Shown here one piece after another: positions 52,501 to 61,500 of a DNA stretch of 64,000 nt. The DNA comes from Isoetes taiwanensis (Eukaryota; Streptophyta; Lycopodiopsida; Isoetales; Isoetaceae). A model generated the notes under the pieces. The model saw nothing but the letters and a program-made list of their open reading frames with translations. It searched no databases and was not told where the DNA came from. The translations under genes were made by a program, and so were the position numbers. Each line of letters opens with the position of its first letter. Position 1 is the stretch's first letter. The stretch lies in contig JAJEKV010000003.1 in the NCBI GenBank assembly GCA_021234155.1, positions 16,168,386 through 16,232,385 of the forward strand. Direction: 5' to 3'.

Positions 52501-55500
52501 GATTATGTTTGCAAGCTCAAAAAGAGTTTAAGCAGGCTCCTGGATGTTGGCATCAGATCAATGCTTTAAGATTTCTCCCTGAGTACGAATTTTGAGATTA
52601 CAGACTTGTGGTTCATGCATTACTGTTTGGTTTACAAGTTTGGCAACAACCTCATGGCATTTTTCTCTTGCAACATAAATATGCTAATGAGGTATTATAC
52701 AGGTTTCATATGGCAGATTGTAAGCCCTCAGTTATAAGGTGAAGAACTGATTCTTAATTCAGCACATGAGAACGCTGATGCTACACTGTACAAGCAACTA
52801 GTTGGAGCTCTTCTTTTTGTTACTATTACTCGTCCTGATATTGTCCACATTGTAGGGGTTCTTACACGTTTCATGCATCCTAAGTCCTCTCACTGGCATG
52901 CAGCCAAGAAGGTCCTTCGCTACCTTAAGGGAACTGCTACAGAAGGTCTCCATGACACTTGTGTGGATAGTCCTAAGCTTCTTATCTATGCAGATTCTGA
53001 TCATGCCACAACCGATGTCGAATATAGAAAATCTCCCAGAGTCCTTTGCTGGTAATCCAGTTGGGGATCCAAGAAACTGCAACTGTTAGCATGTTAATTA
53101 ATGGTGCAAATGTATCATGTACGTATTGTACATAGTATAAAAAGTAAAGTCTATGTAGGAGTTGACGTGTGGCATTTAGGATGGATGAACTTTCCATTTT
53201 TGACCCTGCAGAAAGGTATTTTGGTATTTTGGACGTCCTTGAATAAAAAGATCTTTTTAGTCGGTGCTGTCATCTGCGTCTCTTCTTCTCTCCTCCACTA
53301 AACTAACAAGTGGTATCAGAGCGCATATGATCCCTGGGCCTCTGCTGGACATCAGCAAGCAAATTCGTCACGATAAATTGCTGGAATTGTGACGTTTCCA
53401 AAAGCCTTTTTTGGCTTGTACAAGGCCAAATTTGTTCCTCCTTGTTTGGCCTGCCCTTTTTTTGGCTCCTAACTTTGGCCGTTGGTATCAATTAGAAAAT
53501 TCGTCCAATTTGGTGGACGTCCTCTTCAAACTTATCCATTAAGTACACATCTGTGGCAAATCCAGAATTTGGTGACAGAACAGGTTGTGGATCATGGAGA
53601 ATTCACTGGAGAAAATACTTTCTCAAGACAGATGCATTCTTAATGGCAAGAATTATAATTCTTGGAAGAATTTGATGGAACCAGTGCTTGAGGTAAAAGG
53701 TCTATGGGAATATGTGAGTGGTGAACACCCAAGGCCAGAATCAGAGACCTCTTACAGTGACATTGAGGAAGCTTATAATCCCCTCTTTGACGAGGGTCCA
53801 TTCAGAAGGCGAGGTGGAAAGGCACCTGAAGCATCGAAAGAGACAAGTAATGAACAGAAGGAATGGGATCAAAGGATCGCTTGGCACTCGCCTTTCTCAA
53901 GATTTACTGTCTGATGAAGTCAGACAGCATATTATTGATGAGAAAACCTCCCGCTCAGCTTGGGAGAAGTTGAGGAATCTGTATGAGAAAGTAAATGAAT
54001 CAAGGAGGCAGTACTTGAGAAACAAATTAAATTCTCTAAAATTAAGTGATTTTGAAAGTGTCACGAAGTTCCTGGCTGAACTTGAAGGCATAAAAAGTCA
54101 ACTCACGGCCATTGGAGATCCGCCAACAGAGAAGGAGTTATTGCATGCTCTTTACACGGGTGCAAAGGAATATGATGTGTTTCTTGATTCCTATAAAACC
54201 AGGCCAGATGCATATGCGCCCACCTTTGTAGAGGTTTCCTCTGGATTATTGCAAAAGGAGTTGGACTCCAAGGTCCAAGAACAGGGAGAAGCCTTGTTTG
54301 CAAGAAATCAGCAACAATTTAGAATTAGGTGGTAGAAGAGAAACCAAAACTTTGGATCCCGTAGAAATTACAGAAATTATAATTATAACAATGAAGCTTC
54401 TTCCTCATCAAATTATCAGCAACAACGAGGTAGAGGTCGAGGAGGTTATGCTAACGCTCCATGGAATGGTGATGATCAAACCGTAAGGAATATGTCCTCT
54501 ACCTCTAGCAATTCTGGAAACCAATGGTCCAGTCAAAGAAACCAAGGAAATCAAGGAAATGATTGGTATTACCAGCGTGGAAGAGCGCGTGGTGGAAGAA
54601 GAGGCCGAGGTCGAGGAAGACGAGGACGAGGTAATTATTCCGACCAAGGTAATTTTGCCCAAATAGGAATTGAATGTGATGGCAGCAATGAAGTCTATGA
54701 TATTTATTGTGATAATGAAGAGTATGTGGATTCATATTATCTTGTGCCCGATTTTGATGATTTAGAATGTGAAACCAATGTGGCTGATCAGACAAATAGT
54801 GCAGAAATGAATGATAAGTCCTTCATTCTTGATAGTAGCACTACTCGTCACATGAGCGGAAATCCAAACATTGTGAATAACAGACAGCCTGCCCGTGGAC
54901 AAAATATACTTTTGGGAAATGAAGCCATGCTGAAAGTTGAAGGAGTAGGAGATGTAAAACTCTCAATGCCAAATGGGGAATTGAGAAAGGCACCAGAGGT
55001 ATTCTATGTCCCACACTTGAAGAAAAATTTGCTATCTGTTGCCTCCTTCACTGATAGAGGTCTTCGTGTAATTTTTGACAAGGATGAAGCATTAATTGTT
55101 ACTAAGGGACAGCATCCCAAACAAATTGGCCGAGCAAAAAGAGAAGGCAGACTTTATAAGTTTTGTGGTGTTCCAATATTGGAAGAGAGTAACATGATTG
55201 CTGCTGAAAATCAGAATATAATGAATAAGGAAGAGAAGGAGCAGATCTTATGGCACGAGAGACTTGGCCACCTCTCATTCGACTGCATGGAGAAAATGAA
55301 AACAAAGAATATGGTGAGAGATTTACCTGCCTTGAAGTCTTTTGATTACTGTTGTGAAGCTTGTAAACTTGGAAAGATGGCCGACTCCTTTTCAAAGGGA
55401 AGTCTATCTTGGGCTACTAGAGTGTTACATTTAGTACACTCAGATGTTTCTTGGACCCATGAAGGTACCAGCAATAGGAGAACAAAATATTTAAAGTGAC

Positions 55501-58500
55501 ATTCATAGATGACTTCACAAGGAAGACATGGATTTATTTTATAAAAGCAAAATCAGCAGTCTTGGACAAGTTTAAAAAGAATTTGAAAAATGGTGGAGAA
55601 TATGACAGGGCATAAAATTCTGAATTTAGCATGGCGATAATGGAGGAGAGTACACATCTAATGCATTCAATGAGTATCTTAAAGGGCAGGTATAAAAAGG
55701 CAGCTAACAGCTCCTCATATGCGCAGCAAAATGGGTGGTGTAAATGAAGACGCATGAACCCGATGCATATGTAACCCAGCGCGGAGTATGCTGAAAGGTA
55801 AGCATTTACCTCGAAGTTTTTGGGCAGCAGCAGTACAAACTGCGGTATACTTGATTAATAGAGCACCAACAAAGGCATTAAACGGCATCACTCCGGAGGA
55901 AGCATTTACAGGTATTAAACCAACAGTAAAGCATTTGGATGTAAGGCCTATGCATGCAATCTGAATTATAAATCTAAGTTTGATGATAGAGCCATACCTT
56001 GCGTATTTGTTGGCTATAGTGAAAAGAGTAAAGCTTATAAGTTATGGGATCCGATAAATAAGAAATTGATCATATCCAGAGATGTCACTTTTGATGAGAA
56101 GAATGACGGATCCGCTGTTTATCAGCCATGGATCAAGGGGAGGATCCTTTTCCAACTTTTGAGGATGTTCTTGACAGTCTTCCAGATCAGCCGCAAACAC
56201 CACAGGTGGATCAAATTAAAAAAAGCAAAGTTGTCACATTCAAAGATGAAACAGGTGAAGAGTTTTGGTATTAAAACAAATCTGCGGATCAACAAGTACA
56301 AGTAGTGGTACAGATGCTCAAAATCAGGAAGCAAACTTTAATTTAAAGTTTTCAGCTCCTTCGTGGTATTCTCCACCCCTCATGCGGAGCAAGACGAAAG
56401 GTTATTCACAAAATGAAAACAAAGAATATGGTGAGAGATTTACCTGCCTTGAAGTCTTTTGATTACTGTTGTGAAGCTTGTAAACTTGGAAAGATGACGC
56501 GACTCCCTTTTCCAAAGGGGAAGTCTATGCGGGCTACTAGAGTGTTACAGTTAGTACACTCAGATGTTTGCGGACCCATGAAGGTACCAGCAATAGGAGC
56601 AAAATATTTCGTGACATTCATAGATGACTTCACAAGGAAGACATGGATTTATTTTATAAAAGCAAAATCAGCAGTCTTGGACAAGTTTAAAGAATTTCGA
56701 GAAATGGTGGAGAATATGACAGGGCATAAAATTCTGAATTTGCAGCGATAATGGAGGAGAGTACACATCTAATGCATTCAATGAGTATCTTCGTAAGGCA
56801 GGTATAAAAAGGCAGCTAACAGCTCCTCATACGCCGCAGCAAAATGGTGTCGTAGAACGCATGAACAGATCCATATGTAACTTGGCACGGAGTATGCTGA
56901 AAGGTAAGCATTTACCTCGAAGTTTTTGGGCAGCAGCAGTACGGATGCTCAAAATCAGGAAGCAAAGTCTAATTTAAAGTCTTCAGCTCCTTCGTGATAT
57001 TCTCCACCTCTCACACGGAGCAAGACGAGACGGGAAGAACAAGAGCATTGTAATTTTGCTCTTATGATGGAAATTTTGAATACTTCGCTTCCTTCTTCAT
57101 ATGAGGAGGCTGCTAAATGTCAAGAATGGCAAAATGCAATGAAAGGCTGGTCGCAAAAGGTTATTCACAAAAGGAAGGAATTGACTACGAAGAAACATTT
57201 GCAATGTAATAGGCTCAAAATGGGTCTACAGAATAAAATATAAGGCTGATGGCAGCATAGATAAGTACAAAGCAAGGCTGGTCGCAAAAGGTTATTCACA
57301 AAGGGAAGGAATTGACTATGAAGTCGCGAAGCTGGCAACGGTAAGAACAATCATTGCCTTAGCTGCAAATCAGAATTGGCCATTACATCAAATGGATGTA
57401 AAGAATGCGTTCTTACATGGCAACCTCGAGGAGGAGGCCTACATGGAGCAGCCATTAGGTTTCGAGGTGCCAAGTAAAGAAGCATTTGTTTGCAAATTGG
57501 GAAAATCTTTGTATGGGTTGAAACAAGCACCTCGTGCTTGGTACAGCAGAATCCATGAAGTTCTTGTGCATAAAGGATTTAGGAGAAGTGACGCGGATCA
57601 CTTTTTATATGTGAAGTTGAACGGTAGTGAATTTTTGATAATCGTCATTTATGTTGACGGCCTCATAATCACAGGTAATTCTGCTGCACAAATTTCAGAA
57701 GTAAAAGCAATGCTTGGAAGCAAATTTGAAATGTCAGACTTAGGGCTTCTGCATTATTTCCTTGAAATAGAGGTATGGCAGCATGATGCAGGAATTTTTC
57801 TTTCGCAAAGCAAGTATGCACATGAGATTTTAAAGAAATTTCATATGGAAGGATGGTTGGGCACGCCAATTGAAGTCGGTTTGAAATTGTCAAAGTTTGA
57901 CAAGGAAGAATACTTTGATAAGAACATATATAGTAAGCTCAGAGATAAATTTCATATGGAAGGATGTAAGCCATTGATATATAGTCAGCTCATTGGATCT
58001 TTGATATACTTGACAATCACGAGGCCTGACATTTCTTACGCTGTAGGAGTGTTGAGTAGGTTTATGTCTAAACCTACTGTAACTCATTGGATGGCTGCCA
58101 AACGGGTTCTAAGGTACCTTAAAGGTACACTGAATTATGGGCTGAATTATGATAAATTCAGCAATTTTTTGCTGCAGGGATATTGTGATGCTGATCATGT
58201 AGGATGCCTGGATGATAGGAGATCTGTAGGAGCTTATATATTCAGTTTTGGATCAGCTGCGGTAAGTTGGTTGAGCAAGAAACAGGATACAGTGTCTATA
58301 AGCTCAACGAAGGCTGAATATAAGGCTTGTTCTGCAGTAGCGTGTGAAGTCATGTGGTTAGGTAAACTGCTAGCAAACTTGGGATTTGTTCAACAAGAAT
58401 CAGTAACAATCTACTGTGATAACATGAGCAGTATCTATTTGACTAAAAATCCAGTATTTCACAGCAGAACGAAACACATTGCCACTCATTATCATTTTAT

Positions 58501-61500
58501 AAGGGAAGCAGTTGAAAATGGTATTGCTGATCTAGTTCATTGCAGAACAAATCAATAAGTAGCTGATATTTTGACAAAAGGACTTTCCAGAACAAAGTTC
58601 GAGGATCTCAGGCAACGTCTTGGAGTGGTCTCATCATCGAACTTTCTGAAATAGCCTGCAGCATCATGACGGTATTTGCACATTAAGGGGAGGATTTGTT
58701 AGCATGTTAATTAATGGTGCAAATGTATCATGTACGTATTGTACATAGTATAAAAAGTAAAGTCTATGTAGGAGTTGACGTGTGGCATTTAGGATGGATA
58801 AACTTTCCATTTTTGACCCTGCAGAAAGGTATTTTGGTATTTTGGACGTCCTTGAATAAAAAGATCTTTTTAGTCGGTGCTGTCATCTGCGTCTCTTCAT
58901 CTCTCCTCCACTAAACTAACAGCAACGTGCAGTCTCAGTACCACTGAAGCAGAACTTAAAGCCTTGTGCACAGCAGTCCAAGAAATGCTTTGGCTTGTTC
59001 ATTTATATGAAAATTTAGGGGCCAAAGATACACCAGCCTATCTCTATTGTGACAATAACGGTGCAATTTCTCATGCTAAAGATCATAAATGGCATTATCT
59101 GATGAAACATCTCGATATCAAAGTATCTTTCATTCGATTACCCTCGTTTTCAACGAATAGATGGACTTCCAGAGCTAGGGGACGTGTCCCGGGCGGTTAG
59201 CAACTGCCAGGATCTTACCATACTTAGTAGCTTGGCCTTCATGTTCCTTGCATCAGCACTGCTGTTGTGCGCATCTCCACACTAGAAGTTTCCTGAGCTC
59301 TTACCCCCTCCCCAACCCTCCCTCTTTTCTTTTTTCCCTTTGCTACTACATTGGCGTCTTGCTCCAGTTTCCTAGTTGAGTTCGTCAATATGACCTGCTT
59401 TAGTTATTACTGAATTGGTTGATATGGTTATGGAGCCTTGGTGGCTTATATCAATATGGGACTGCTGGCTTATGGTTTTACAGCCTTGGTGGCTTATTTA
59501 TGGTTGGAAGTCTTGGTGGCTGTTTTATGGTCTTAAGGCCTTGGTGGCTTATGTTGGTAACCTTTGGTGCCAGTGGCCCCGGGGTCTTGTCTTACTCGTG
59601 TTATTCTTTTGCAAGATTTTCAACATATCTGTAAACCCGAAAAGGCCGGTAGGCATGAGGGTTCCTTTTCTTTTCTATTGTGTATAACATCTTTTGGATG
59701 GTTGTTTATCTTTAGGGTTTCCTCGAAAACCTGAAAGGGTGAGGTTTTCATCCCGGGGATCAGCTTCTCTCTTAGAGCATGTCAGTATAGCATGTAGCAT
59801 GTTTCTATTTATGGAGATGCCCACAAGCATGTTTCTGTTTATGGAGATGCCCACAAGGGCCATTTTGTAGCAGCATGTTTCTGTTTATAAAGATGCCCAC
59901 AAGGGCCATTTTGTCATACTGGAATTATCTCTCTTTCACACTGTTCTTCACAGGGACAGGCAGCACATGGGTTGCCTCTTGTAGGCAAGCATTTTGTGGC
60001 TATGAAGCAAATATTTCACATTGTTCCTTTCACTGTTTTTCTTTCTCAGCAGTGTACGTCATCAGGAGGGGTGTTAGACTCAGGACGACGTCACACTGCT
60101 GACGTGTCATTGCACGTCTGCTGCATGGCTTTGCACGTTTGTTGCTGACATGGCAGTTGTTAAGAATCGGATAAAGGCAGCAAGAATCAACGAAAGAGAG
60201 CAATAGAGCAAGCAAGAAAGAACGGCTAACTTCACATTATGAATGTAGAGTACATGTACTTATAGAACAAAGCTGATTCTAACGTCTCTATCCTAACTAA
60301 CTATGCCACGTCACTGATCCTTGATGTGGCTCAAATATGGCTTACATGCATGTATCTTAACAGCCTCTCTTAAGCCATATTTGCATAGTAAAAGAAAACT
60401 ACTGCTGTAAAACATCCTCCCTTAAACGGAACGTTTACTAATGTAAGATCCTAGCTTCTAGTACATATATTCGTCCTCCTCCTCTTCATTCTCCTGATGA
60501 GAAGAGTCTTGAACTTCAATTGCAACCAAATTTCGTTCAGAAGTAAGAGAGAGCTTGGACATTTCAGTAAGAGGTGCTTCTGCAATAGTCATGCATGCCT
60601 TTGCAATCAGAAAGCTTGTTATCATGCATGACATCCTTTAGGTAACAAATCCTGGCATCATTGGTATTTTCATAGACTGATTTAAGCTGATCCCATGCTG
60701 CAGTGAAAGTCTTCAACCCTGCAATGTGATTCCCAACAGCAGGATCAAGACTCATCTTGAGCATTCATTCCCAATGCTTTTTGTGCTGATCTTCTTTGCT
60801 GCTTCATTTTTTTTTACAGTGAAACTTGGGTCTAAAACATCATCCAGACCATTGAACCCAAGTGCTCCTTGAAATAGATTTTCCATGCTGCATAATTTTC
60901 TCCTGTAAGGATGGAATTCGATTATGAGGAAGCTTCCGGCCTCCATCTTCACCAAGAAATATGCGATCTCTCCACCAGAAATAACTAATGGAGGAGCTTT
61001 GTCGACAAAGGAAGCCTCCGTCTAAATTTAGACTGCCAAGAAAAAAGCGTCTCAGAAAAGGTCTTTGAACCTATATTGGGCAAACGATTTTGCCTCAATA
61101 AACAATCACCACGTCAACCAATGGACCTCAAGCGTCCACGATTGGCCTTCTCCTCACAGATTTTGGCCTCGAAGCCAAAAATCTGGAGCCTAAATTACGC
61201 CGCACTCTGGCTGCAGCGGGAATTAGCCCGATCTTGGCCTCTGAATGGACCGCTATGAACTCCTATGCACTCCTGATCCAGCCTTCTGCCCCCTTGGGCT
61301 CTGATACCATGTTAAGAATCGGATAAAGGCAGCAAGAATCAACGAAAGAGAGCAATAGAGCAAGCAAGAAAGAACGGCTAACTTCACATTATGAATGTAG
61401 AGTACATGTACTTATAGAACAAAGCTGATTCTAACGTCTCTATCCTAACTAACTATGCCACGTCACTGATCCTTGGATGTGGCTCAAATATGGCTTACAT

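Larger units (their letters stand above)
53084..58921 (+). mobile_element. Nested Ty1/copia element, young LTRs, scrambled interior
   Basis: Two 225-bp LTRs (TGTTAGC...TAACA) bound a 5.8-kb element with GCAAC target duplicates. Primer site TGGTATCAGAGC follows the left LTR and a purine tract AAGGGGAGGATT precedes the right one. The interior has gag, protease, integrase, RT and RNase H, but with repeated segments: 55,290-55,870 recurs at 56,411-56,960, 56,300-56,400 recurs at 56,940-57,030, and 57,145-57,200 recurs at 57,275-57,325. LTRs differ at only two visible positions, so the scrambling probably happened at or near the time of insertion. Confidence 0.9.
50340..59170 (+). mobile_element. 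Decayed outer Ty1/copia element hosting a nested copia
   Basis: Protein pieces in order: pre-integrase/integrase (50,430-51,000), more integrase and linker (51,286-51,930), RT (52,110-52,570), RT end and RNase H (52,790-53,078) and the RNase H end (58,927-59,140). A hairpin/MITE insertion splits the integrase, and the younger copia at 53,084-58,921 splits the RNase H. The copy lacks gag and recognisable LTRs and has many frame changes. It sits in intron 3 of the minus-strand host gene in the opposite orientation. Confidence 0.8.

Noticed and set aside
59415-59687. Trp-rich 90-codon ORF as a small gene
   Set aside because: The frame is produced by a ~35-bp minisatellite; two overlapping frames look equally open.
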